Position numbers and translations under genes: made by a program. This document shows positions 36,217 to 44,434 of a DNA stretch of 64,000 nucleotides, one piece after another. Origin of the DNA: Bin80 sp026709335 (GTDB taxonomy: Bacteria > Bacteroidota > Rhodothermia > Rhodothermales > Bin80); NCBI GenBank assembly GCA_965200825.1, contig OZ241385.1:2418001-2482000 (forward strand). Reading direction: 5' to 3'. The notes beneath the pieces were generated by a model that was given only the letters and a program-made list of their open reading frames with translations, did no database searches and had not been told where the DNA came from. Positions within the stretch are counted from its first letter, which is position 1; each line of letters starts with the position of its first letter.

Positions 36217-37107
36217 ATGTATCCACGTCTTCTCGAAATTCCGATTCCTATTGAATTTTTGGGCATAGATTCCATCACGATTTATTCGTTTGGTGCGATG
36301 ATGGCCGCTGCGTTTCTGACTGCTGCGTGGCTCACTCGGCGTGAGCTTGAACGATTATATACTCTTGGTAAGCTCAACGCGGTACAGGTTCTCTCCAGAA
36401 AAGGAAATAACAAAGGGCGAAAGGTACAGGCAAGCCCGGCATCTTTGGTAGGGACGGTTACGGTTATTGCAGTGGTTGGAGGAATTATCGGTGCAAAAAT
36501 TTTCCATATCCTGGAAAACTGGGGAGATTTTATGGTGGATCCCTATGGCATGATTTTTTCCCAGGGAGGACTAACCTTTTATGGGGGGTTACTATTTGCC
36601 GCTGCCGGAATCGTCTGGTATATCCGCAAACATGGTGTCAGCCTACCTCTCTTCACAGATTCTATTTTGCCAACCGTAATGCTTGCGTACGGGATTGGTC
36701 GAATTGGATGCCACCTTGCTGGCGATGGAGACTGGGGAATTACTTCAAACCCGAATGTAAAGCCCGGCTTTATCCCGGATTGGCTATGGGGAGAAACCTA
36801 TCCAAATAATATTCTTGGTGTCACACTTCCAGAGTCTGGCGTATACCCAACATCCATTTATGAATTTGTGATGGCGTCAGCATTGTTTGCGTTGCTGTGG
36901 AGTTTGCGCAATCATCCATTCAAGGCAGGTTGGCTAACCTTTTTGACCGTACTCTTTTTTGGAGTAGAGCGCCTTCTAATTGAGCAGATCCGAGTTAATA
37001 ACGTATTTGATGTGTTCGGGCTGGAAGTCACACAGGCAGAAATGATTTCGGTGGTTATGATTATTGTCGGGATTGTAGGACTGGCGTTTACAACTCGGCG
37101 TAAATGA
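36217..37107 (+). CDS. lgt: Prolipoprotein diacylglyceryl transferase
   Basis: A 296-residue inner-membrane enzyme that transfers diacylglyceryl to the lipobox Cys of prolipoproteins. Seven hydrophobic segments can be traced. The signature reads YGIGRIGCHLAGDGDWGI, a variant of the proteobacterial GRIGNFINGE seen in Bacteroidota-type Lgt, and GGLTFYGGLL is conserved. The many lipoproteins in this window would be its substrates. Confidence 0.92.
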   Translation: MYPRLLEIPIPIEFLGIDSITIYSFGAMMAAAFLTAAWLTRRELERLYTLGKLNAVQVLSRKGNNKGRKVQASPASLVGTVTVIAVVGGIIGAKIFHILENWGDFMVDPYGMIFSQGGLTFYGGLLFAAAGIVWYIRKHGVSLPLFTDSILPTVMLAYGIGRIGCHLAGDGDWGITSNPNVKPGFIPDWLWGETYPNNILGVTLPESGVYPTSIYEFVMASALFALLWSLRNHPFKAGWLTFLTVLFFGVERLLIEQIRVNNVFDVFGLEVTQAEMISVVMIIVGIVGLAFTTRRK

Positions 37108-37108
37108 T

Positions 37109-38503
37109 ATGATTCAGCCAGTTGCAGCTCAATCTCTGGGGAGTTGGCTCAAGGAAGCGGATCGCTGTGTGAGCATGTGGGAGGCACGATGGGGCTCTTA
37201 TGACCCCCATCCATCTCTTCGGGTAGATCCCGAGGAGTTGAATGCCGTGTATGAGATTTACGTGAATCGCCTTGCAGAGAACTATCCGTTCTTTCATCCC
37301 CGGTATGCAGGTCAGATGCTCAAGCCTCCGCATCCGGTTGCAATTCTGGGATACTTGACAGCTATGCGGATCAATCCCAATAACCATGCGCTTGATGGAG
37401 GACCACCCACGGCAGCGATGGAAAAAGAAGTCGTGACTGAATTGATCAGGATGTTCGAGTTTCCGGAAGAAGCACTAGGGCATCTGACTACCAGTGGGAC
37501 GATTGCTAATCTGGAGGCACTTTTTGTCAGCCGGGAACAGCATCCGGATAAAGTGATCGCTGTGAGCAAGGACGCTCATTATACGCATGCTCGAATGGGG
37601 CATGTATTAGGAGTATCCGTGGAAAGCGTGGCCACAGGAATAGGTGGTCAAATGGATCTGGATGCACTCGAAGAACTTCTTCGATCCGGAAAGGTCGGTA
37701 CGGTTGTACTGACCGCAGGTACAACCGGCACAGGTACCGTAGATCCAATTTCTGAAGCGATCCCGTTGTGCAGGCAGTACGGGGTACGAGTTCACGTAGA
37801 TGCTGCATATGGAGGGTTTTTCCGATTGCTATGTGAGACTGATAGCTTGCATCCCGCGGTTTCAAAAAACCTAAATGCGATTCAAGAAGCCGATTCTGTA
37901 GTTCTGGATCCTCATAAGCATGGGCTACAGCCTTATGGTTGTGGATGCGTCTTGTATCGTGATCCAAAGATGGGACAGCATTATCTTCATGACTCTCCTT
38001 ATACATATTTCACCAGTGACGAATTACATTTGGGTGAAATCAGTCTGGAATGCTCACGCGCCGGGGCAGCAGCAGGAGCATTATGGTTAACTCTCCAGTT
38101 ATTGCCTCTCTCAGCTGATCGGGGATTAGGGGCTGTCCTTACCGCTTGTCTAGAAGCGGCACAACGCTGGCATATTGCCCTGGAGGATACTCCTTTAAGA
38201 AGTTGGGGAAAGCCCGATCTGGATATAGTGTGCTATTTTCCAGAGGTGGAATCAAATTCTGCGAGTGGGCTAGACAAGGCTACGCAAGTTCTTTTTGAAC
38301 ACTCAATGAACTCCACAGCGAATCCCATATTTCTGAGCGTTCTTCAAGTAGATGCAGAAGATTTACGCAACCGTGTTCCCGATATCAAGGTGGATCAAAA
38401 GAAGGCCCGAATTCTAAGGAGCGTCCTGATGCGGCCGGAGCAGTCAGATTTTGCAGAAACATTAGTAGATGGCCTGGTGAGCTTTACCAATGTCGATTTC
38501 TGA
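37109..38503 (+). CDS. Group II PLP-dependent amino-acid decarboxylase
   Basis: 464 residues, fold-type I. HLTTSGTIANLEAL, VHVDAAYGGFF (cofactor Asp) and VLDPHKHGLQPYGCGC (PLP lysine) identify the aromatic-amino-acid/glutamate/tyrosine decarboxylase family. Substrate specificity cannot be read from these motifs. It begins one base after the lgt stop and overlaps rlmB by 14 bp, so it is embedded in a housekeeping operon. Confidence 0.85.
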   Translation: MIQPVAAQSLGSWLKEADRCVSMWEARWGSYDPHPSLRVDPEELNAVYEIYVNRLAENYPFFHPRYAGQMLKPPHPVAILGYLTAMRINPNNHALDGGPPTAAMEKEVVTELIRMFEFPEEALGHLTTSGTIANLEALFVSREQHPDKVIAVSKDAHYTHARMGHVLGVSVESVATGIGGQMDLDALEELLRSGKVGTVVLTAGTTGTGTVDPISEAIPLCRQYGVRVHVDAAYGGFFRLLCETDSLHPAVSKNLNAIQEADSVVLDPHKHGLQPYGCGCVLYRDPKMGQHYLHDSPYTYFTSDELHLGEISLECSRAGAAAGALWLTLQLLPLSADRGLGAVLTACLEAAQRWHIALEDTPLRSWGKPDLDIVCYFPEVESNSASGLDKATQVLFEHSMNSTANPIFLSVLQVDAEDLRNRVPDIKVDQKKARILRSVLMRPEQSDFAETLVDGLVSFTNVDF

Positions 38504-39263
38504 TGACTCTACTCTAATCATTGCCGGCCGAAACGCAGTCCGGGAGATATTGGAGCGCAATCCGGCGTCTATTGAAAAAGTCTGTCTTCAACAAAATTCC
38601 AATGGATTGAAACAGATTAGAATCTTGGCATCCAAGGCAGGTGTACCGATTCAATTCGTACCACAGGATGCTCTCCGTCGTTTGACAGGTGGGGTTGTTC
38701 ACCAGGGCGTTGTGGCCAAGCGGGCAGTATTCACCTATACGGACTATTCGGATATGTTATCAGCAATTTCTACTGATCTTGATGTTGTTCGGTCAACGCG
38801 CCCGCGATTGTTACTGCTGGATGGTATCCAGGATCCGAGAAATTTTGGGGCAATCATTCGTTCAGCAGTTGCGTTTGGAGTCAAAGGCGTGATTGTATCT
38901 TCTCATCATATGGCTCCCGTCAATGTAGCCATGGTAAAGGCCAGTAGCGGGACCGCGCTACGCATCCCGATTGCCCAGATTCAACGGCTCTCGGATGTTA
39001 TTCTCGAGCTAAAAGAGCGAGGCTATTTTGTATACGGTGCATCGGTAGGAGGAGATTGTTCTATGTGGAATATTGACTGGAAGTGTCCGATAGCATTAGT
39101 CGTTGGGAGTGAAGCTCGAGGGCTGTATCCAGACACCGAACGAGTCTGTGACCATCTGATTTCTATTCCGATGGGAGGAGACGCTGAATCACTGAACGCG
39201 TCGGTTTCAACGGGGATTCTGTTGGCGTTGGCTTTTCAGCCAGGATATGACATTCTTCCCTGA
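38490..39263 (+). CDS. rlmB: 23S rRNA 2'-O-ribose methyltransferase (RlmB/TrmH family)
   Basis: 257 residues of the SPOUT class. The N-terminal L30e-like substrate domain (IIAGRNAVREIL to GGVVHQGVVA) is followed by the knot domain with the three family motifs: LDGIQDPRNFGAIIRSA, LVVGSEARGLYP and IPMGGDAESLNASVSTGILL. It methylates a ribose in 23S rRNA. The start overlaps the preceding decarboxylase gene. Confidence 0.9.
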   Translation: MSISDDSTLIIAGRNAVREILERNPASIEKVCLQQNSNGLKQIRILASKAGVPIQFVPQDALRRLTGGVVHQGVVAKRAVFTYTDYSDMLSAISTDLDVVRSTRPRLLLLDGIQDPRNFGAIIRSAVAFGVKGVIVSSHHMAPVNVAMVKASSGTALRIPIAQIQRLSDVILELKERGYFVYGASVGGDCSMWNIDWKCPIALVVGSEARGLYPDTERVCDHLISIPMGGDAESLNASVSTGILLALAFQPGYDILP

Positions 39264-39548
39264 AGAATGAATTGATCACGGCTCGGCGAACCGATTGATT
39301 AAGAGAGTTTGACTCCCAGAAGTTTTCATGCTTTCATTTCGGTGATACTCCGCTGCGCCCTGCAAAATGTCACATATTTTCGCTTCGGGTGAACCCTCTC
39401 TATTTTTGTCACGATAGCCTCTAACAGGTATTGTACAGTTACAGAGTACTTGTTTTCTTGATTCATGGATCTTGAATACCAGGACTGTAATTTTGGAACC
39501 CTTGAAGCCTGAGTCATGTACATAACACACAAGTCGTGTTTCTTTGCA

Positions 39549-40709
39549 ATGTCTGATTTTCCGCATCCCAAAGCCTCCCATATACCAGATTTTCTTGAAG
39601 ATCGAGGTCCTGCCGAATATTTTCACGGGCGTACCAAAATCTTGGATAATTTTGGAAAACTTTTAGAGCGTGCGGTACAGACGAACAGGGGCACGGTCTT
39701 CCTGATCCAGGGCGCACCCGGTGCAGGCAAGACCGCCCTGCTTCACGAACTTGAAAAGTTGGGGCTGGCAAGCGGGTGGGAAACTCCCAAAAAGAAAATG
39801 TATCCCTCGGCTCTTTGGACTCCCGGTGAATTACGCAAATCTTTCGGACAGAACATCAGGGCTAAATTTTCGGGAACCGGAGGGATTGGAATCCAGGTAG
39901 CTCAAATAGGAGTCAAGACTGAATGGACGCAGGCGACAACATTGAATATACTGAGCAGTGGAAAGAAGCCGCTACTCCTAAAGTTGGACGAAGCTCAAAC
40001 AATAGGAACGACCAACGCGCCCCCCTCCAACTTAGCCGGCGTTGCGACAAATGTGCTCGATGCGATCCATAATGGGGAGCTAGGTAGACCTGTTATACTT
40101 ATGGCAGCTGGGTTGGGGCAGACAGAAGAAGCCTTCCGATTGCTCGGAATTTCGAGATTCAGGGGCGGGTGTTTTGTGGAATTGGGGGCGCTGAGCAAAG
40201 ATTCTGAACGTGCGGTGATTCATGATTGGATTATAAAAGAGGGAGGTGCCAAGGGGGATCCTGTTCCGTGGATTGATATGATTGCCCAGAAAACGCATGG
40301 ATGGCCTCAGCACATTTCGGCCTACGGAGATGCCGCAGCAAAGCAAATCGAAAAAGATAATGGAAACATGACTTCTGCGGGGCTGGAAGTCGTATATAAA
40401 TTGGGGAAGGATAGATGCGAATCCTATTACAAGCAGCGTGCGGAAAAGATTAGTAGGAAAGAGCGCGGTAGTTTGGCATGGTTGGTTGAAAACATTTCAG
40501 TTGAAGGTGGGATTGATAAGGAAGATATTGAGGCAGCTCTATCGCAAGAATATGATTCAGATAAGGCGAGGGACTTGTTTAAGAGATTACTGGAGCGAGG
40601 GATACTTCACAGTCAAGACGGAGTCTACACCATCCCGATCCCATCCATGCGTACCTGGCTGATCTCGAACTATGCTAGGGAACGAGCAAGAATTCCCCAC
40701 GCGCCTTAG
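39549..40709 (+). CDS. AAA ATPase with C-terminal winged-helix-like region (paralogue 2)
   Basis: 386 residues from the second Met (39549), which matches the compact start of the paralogue; the frame is open from 39516. Walker A GAPGAGKT lies at residues 55-62, the Walker B-like LLLKLDEAQ near 145 (a Lys interrupts the hydrophobic strand), SRFRGGCFVELG follows, and the C-terminal winged-helix-like stretch ends GVYTIPIPSMRTWL. It is the second copy of the ATPase at 12233-13432, in the opposite orientation; the central part is the most diverged and the C-terminal half the most alike. It stands alone, with a 91-bp repeat 70 bp downstream. The role is unknown; a mobile or defence role is a guess. 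Confidence 0.8.
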   Translation: MSDFPHPKASHIPDFLEDRGPAEYFHGRTKILDNFGKLLERAVQTNRGTVFLIQGAPGAGKTALLHELEKLGLASGWETPKKKMYPSALWTPGELRKSFGQNIRAKFSGTGGIGIQVAQIGVKTEWTQATTLNILSSGKKPLLLKLDEAQTIGTTNAPPSNLAGVATNVLDAIHNGELGRPVILMAAGLGQTEEAFRLLGISRFRGGCFVELGALSKDSERAVIHDWIIKEGGAKGDPVPWIDMIAQKTHGWPQHISAYGDAAAKQIEKDNGNMTSAGLEVVYKLGKDRCESYYKQRAEKISRKERGSLAWLVENISVEGGIDKEDIEAALSQEYDSDKARDLFKRLLERGILHSQDGVYTIPIPSMRTWLISNYARERARIPHAP

Positions 40710-41076
40710 TCAATTCTCCCTTCATTACACGAGCGGGATTCCAGGATTGGATCAAAAGAATTCTGACAGACGGGCCTTTTGCAAAACCTCCGAAATTGAG
40801 CATAAACATTGCTATGAAAGCACCTGAGAGACCCTTTTCTGGCTGAAAACAAAGATTTTGCAAGAACCTCAGACTACTCTATATTTGTCGTCAGATGCGC
40901 GTAGGGTTGAAATCAATAGCCGGACTGGCCGAATTAAAGCTCCTATGTACACTTTCTCAGCATAAATTGTTGATATAGCCCTTATTGGAGGGTGAAAATA
41001 CGAGGCTATAAACGCAGATTTTCCGCTTGATTCAGGGGGAATTCAGATTATTCCGAGCAGATTGGAAGTAATATTT
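40710..41076. other. Intergenic stretch with repeat copy B
   Basis: About 370 bp between convergent genes. Apart from the 91-bp repeat I find no coding frame and no clear terminator. Confidence 0.45.
40780..40870 (+). repeat. 91-bp dispersed repeat, copy B
   Basis: Same orientation and exactly the same length as 8705-8795, about 81 percent identical by eye. Starts TGCAAAACCTC and ends CAAGAACCTC. The two copies lie 32 kb apart, both in accessory DNA. Confidence 0.8.
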
Positions 41077-42075
41077 TTACCTTTCTGATTTTACGCGGGA
41101 GGTGGCAGGTGAAATCAGAAGAATCAACGCTCCGACCGAAAGATAAAGGATCAGCTGTGCACCATGTACGAAAACAGCATATGCCGCTGCACCAGGTTGA
41201 TCAATCCCGTAGATAGTGGTTAGTGCCAGGATGGTTATGTAGTGAAATGAGCCCACGCCACCCGGTGTAGGAACCAAGATGCCCAGTATGCCAATGAACA
41301 TGATTGCAAGACCATCGAGGTAGGACAGAGATACGGTGGCCTGCAAATCAAATATCAATAACGGGATGTAAGCCATGAGGCCATACATCAGCCACATCAC
41401 CACGGTTGTCCAAATCAGGCGCCAGCATTGGGGAGTCCGATAAATGGTTCTGAATCCATCCGAAAATAGTTTAACTGAAGACAGGAGCCTCATTCTCAAG
41501 GGGGCTGCAAGTTTTAATCGCAGTCCGAAATAAATCGTCAATGCGATTATCAGACCACCAAATCCAATCCATCCCCAAGGTAATTCGGGCAAAGATAATT
41601 GTTCAGATAAGGACTGAAAGCGCCCATGGAGTAGCAATAAAGTGGTGAATAGGCCAAGGCCAAGAACAAGGGTATCTGCAATACGCTCAACCGCAACGGT
41701 TCCCAAAAGAGCGGAAAAAGATATTTTCCTCTTGGCGGATAAATAGGTACATCGAGCTACTTCTCCAACACGAGGTAACGCATAGTTAACCATATTTCCA
41801 ATCATCACGGATGAAAACAGATCAGATACAGGAATCCGGGAATTGGAATTATTCGAAATTGATGTGACTAATACATGCCATCTGTATGCCCGAATCCAGT
41901 GACTCATCAGAGTGACTCCAATCACCGGAAGAATCCATTCATAATGTGCGGAGCGCAAGGAATCCCAAAACTTTGTAAGATTGACGCCTCGTAGAGACAG
42001 CCAGATAAGCAGTGCTGCCAAGGAAATAGACAGCACATGGAATAGCAGTTTACGTACACGGATTGGATGGGTCAC
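41077..42075 (-). CDS. Flippase-like membrane protein (LPG synthase TM / YbhN family)
   Basis: 332 residues with about eight membrane segments. LAALLIWLSLRGVN at the start, GNMVNYALPRVGEVARC and the late GILGILVPTPGGVGSFHY are the conserved blocks of the UPF0104 / lysylphosphatidylglycerol-synthase transmembrane family. It lacks the cytosolic aminoacyl-transferase domain, so it is the stand-alone membrane form, perhaps a lipid transporter. Its start overlaps the stop of the LolA-like gene by ATGA. Confidence 0.85.
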   Translation of the reverse strand: MTHPIRVRKLLFHVLSISLAALLIWLSLRGVNLTKFWDSLRSAHYEWILPVIGVTLMSHWIRAYRWHVLVTSISNNSNSRIPVSDLFSSVMIGNMVNYALPRVGEVARCTYLSAKRKISFSALLGTVAVERIADTLVLGLGLFTTLLLLHGRFQSLSEQLSLPELPWGWIGFGGLIIALTIYFGLRLKLAAPLRMRLLSSVKLFSDGFRTIYRTPQCWRLIWTTVVMWLMYGLMAYIPLLIFDLQATVSLSYLDGLAIMFIGILGILVPTPGGVGSFHYITILALTTIYGIDQPGAAAYAVFVHGAQLILYLSVGALILLISPATSRVKSER

Positions 42076-42728
42076 GATCGCAGGTCAATGACTTCAACCC
42101 CCTCAGGAGGTATAAATTCAAATGTCTCGGGCGAGATTGGAATGCCAGTCTGAATTTCCTTCAGATCGAGTTCCGTGCGCATGGAATTTTGGTCCACTGC
42201 CACAATCCGTGTGATCACGTGATCCGTCTCACGGATCCACAGCGTGAGAGAAGAAATTGAGAAATTTTCCTGCACAGGAATAAGCTCAAGTCGAAAATGA
42301 GGAATTCCATCAAGAATTTCATATGTGGAGGTATGGGGGTAGTAGAGTTCTTCGTAAGAGTGAAAAAGTGCGCCGGGAGAGTAGGCCAATCCTTCTCCTT
42401 CAATCGTCGTAATGAGAACCTGATTTTCCTCCGGCCGATAAATCCATGCCTCCTCTCCTCGTCCAATAATGATTTCGGAGAGAGTTTCAATACGATATCG
42501 ATCCCCCCAAAGCTGTACTTGTCCCGTGAAAATTTGCGATTCATCCCAGAGCTCAGATGTGAGCTGGTGCACGAAAGATGCCTCCATAGTAGTTTGATAA
42601 CGCACGACAAGCTCCTCTAAAAGGGACATCGGAGAGGGGGCCTGCGCCATGGTACAGAGAGGCACAGAGACGAAATAGCCACAAACAAGTAGAACTACCC
42701 TCAGTAATTTTGGTATAGGATAAATCAT
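42072..42728 (-). CDS. LolA-like outer-membrane lipoprotein carrier
   Basis: 218 residues from the ATG at 42728, which starts a signal peptide (LLRVVLLVCGYFVSVPLCTMAQA); the 34 codons upstream are open but not protein-like. The mature part has the LolA fold pattern: FVHQLTSELWDESQIFTGQV, WGDRYRIETLSEIIIGRGEEAWIYRPEENQVLI, and a late ISPETFEFIPPEGVEVIDL. It would carry lipoproteins across the periplasm. The pairing with a membrane flippase-like protein suggests envelope lipid or lipoprotein traffic (inference). Confidence 0.8.
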   Translation of the reverse strand: MIYPIPKLLRVVLLVCGYFVSVPLCTMAQAPSPMSLLEELVVRYQTTMEASFVHQLTSELWDESQIFTGQVQLWGDRYRIETLSEIIIGRGEEAWIYRPEENQVLITTIEGEGLAYSPGALFHSYEELYYPHTSTYEILDGIPHFRLELIPVQENFSISSLTLWIRETDHVITRIVAVDQNSMRTELDLKEIQTGIPISPETFEFIPPEGVEVIDLRS

Positions 42729-42755
42729 GTATGTCGTACGACGATTTAGCGAATC

Positions 42756-43271
42756 GTGTTCGAAAGCTGCCAGGCACAACTGAAACAGAAAATCTCTTCT
42801 ATCCGCCTCACGGTAATCAGTGGTGGTCAAACTGGTGTAGACCGTGCTGCGTTGGATGCTGCCATCAAATGGGGAGTTTCATATCAAGGATGGTGCCCTG
42901 CCGGGCGTCTCGCAGAGGATGGCAGAATTCCGGATTGTTATCTTCTTCGTGACACTCCAACCATAGATGCGGCAGAGCGTACGGTCCGAAATGTACAAGA
43001 TAGTGAGGGGATATTGATTTTAGGTGAGATGAATCGATCGAAAGGTACAAGGCTTGCTAGGAAGACTGCTATCTCGCTCAATCGATCCATTTACCAGTCA
43101 GAGTTTTTAGAGAATATAGAACCAGTACTACAGTGGTTACGGACACTGAATCGTGGTATGGTCAATATTGCCGGCCCGCGGGAGAGTGAGCAACCGGGAA
43201 TATATGCGGGGTCCTTCAAATTCCTTGATCAATTGCTAAATCATTTGACAACGGACAACAGTACATCCTGA
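42756..43271 (+). CDS. Putative molybdenum carrier / SLOG-fold protein
   Basis: 171 residues from a GTG at 42756; no in-frame ATG lies nearby, so the start is uncertain. A Rossmann-like nucleotide-binding core has VISGGQTGVDRAALDAA, GWCPAGRLAEDGRIP, GILILGE and a late NIAGPRESEQPGIY, the marks of the putative molybdenum-carrier family, related to LOG/DprA-like proteins. The natural ligand may be a nucleotide rather than molybdate. It diverges from the LolA-like gene by about 27 bp and overlaps the convergent aminotransferase end by about 30 bp. Confidence 0.8.
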   Translation: MFESCQAQLKQKISSIRLTVISGGQTGVDRAALDAAIKWGVSYQGWCPAGRLAEDGRIPDCYLLRDTPTIDAAERTVRNVQDSEGILILGEMNRSKGTRLARKTAISLNRSIYQSEFLENIEPVLQWLRTLNRGMVNIAGPRESEQPGIYAGSFKFLDQLLNHLTTDNSTS

Positions 43272-44371
43272 AGTGCGTTAATATTCGCACTGTTGTTGTA
43301 GACATTTGGAGAGATGCGTATCGCGTTTCCTCGGACAGAAACAGATATTTTTTGTCGCATCAACTCATCATTCAAGTGGTAGAGGTTAATATGTTCGGGG
43401 AGGCCAATTGCGAATATGTGCGAAAGATTTGACTCGGAAACTTTGTACCCATTGCTTTGAATCGCAGGGAGAAAATCCTGAATCAGCTCAGAGCAGTAGG
43501 ACTGGATTCGTTGGGGTTGCCAGTCAAGCAACTGTTTCAGAGATTCAATTAACATCGCAGAATGGGAGAAGACGTTCGCCTGACCTCGGTCAAATCGAAC
43601 TGCACCAGATCGGTATTGGTCTGTATAGTTCACCAGGTTGCCAAAATTCTCACTTCCATCCCGGGCAACCCAGCTTTCTTCAAGGGGGATTCCGTCAATG
43701 AACCGTTCTCCTACATGCATGATTGCAGTCCCGTAGGGCCCGAAAAGCCATTTATATCCGGCACAGATTAGTGCGTCCGGTTTTATTTTTTGCACATCAA
43801 AAGGGAGTGCGCCGATGGACTGGGTTCCGTCAAGAATCAATTGTGCCCCAACAGTACGCGCTCGTTGGCTGATTTCTAGCAGATCAAAGGAATATCCATT
43901 TGCCCAATGGACCGTCTCCATCGCAACAACTGCTGTCCGATAGTTGATAGTTTCCAGTACTTTTTGCGTCCAGGTGGTAGAGTCACCGGTAACCGTATGA
44001 ATTGTAGCACCTGTTTTTTTAGATAATCTTCTCCAGGCATACACATTGCTTGGGAACTGCCCTTCGATCAGAATGATATTATCACCAGAGCCTAAGGACA
44101 GATTTTGAGCAATTGTTGCAATACCGTAGGAGGTTGAGGGAATCATACATACCCTGTCCGCTTTTCCATGGATCAGTTTTGCAAATAGGGAGCGGATTTG
44201 GTTGACTCCGTCAAAAAACATGGATGGAGTAACCTGTGAGGGGTCTCTTTTCAGCCGAAGGGCTTCAATGCCTGCAAGTTCGATACTGCGCATAAGCGGC
44301 GACTGATAAGCACAGTTCAGATAATGTTGATCGGCAGGGAGAGAAAATTTATCAAATTGACATGTCAACAT
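43241..44371 (-). CDS. Class V aminotransferase-family PLP enzyme
   Basis: 376 residues, fold-type I. YLNCAYQSPLMRS at the start, SYGIATIAQNL, VHWANGYSFDL, ILDGTQSIGALPFDV (PLP Asp) and ICAGYKWLFGPYG (PLP Lys) place it among cysteine-desulfurase/kynureninase/isopenicillin-epimerase-like proteins. It lacks an obvious desulfurase Cys loop, so a desulfurase role is unlikely. The substrate is unknown. It is transcribed divergently from the heme protein with about 60 bp between. Confidence 0.82.
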   Translation of the reverse strand: MLTCQFDKFSLPADQHYLNCAYQSPLMRSIELAGIEALRLKRDPSQVTPSMFFDGVNQIRSLFAKLIHGKADRVCMIPSTSYGIATIAQNLSLGSGDNIILIEGQFPSNVYAWRRLSKKTGATIHTVTGDSTTWTQKVLETINYRTAVVAMETVHWANGYSFDLLEISQRARTVGAQLILDGTQSIGALPFDVQKIKPDALICAGYKWLFGPYGTAIMHVGERFIDGIPLEESWVARDGSENFGNLVNYTDQYRSGAVRFDRGQANVFSHSAMLIESLKQLLDWQPQRIQSYCSELIQDFLPAIQSNGYKVSESNLSHIFAIGLPEHINLYHLNDELMRQKISVSVRGNAIRISPNVYNNSANINALQDVLLSVVK

Positions 44372-44434
44372 TGCAGAATATGTAAGAAAGAGGAAGGTTT
44401 TGTAGATTCCACGAAAGATAACTACTCGGTGATT

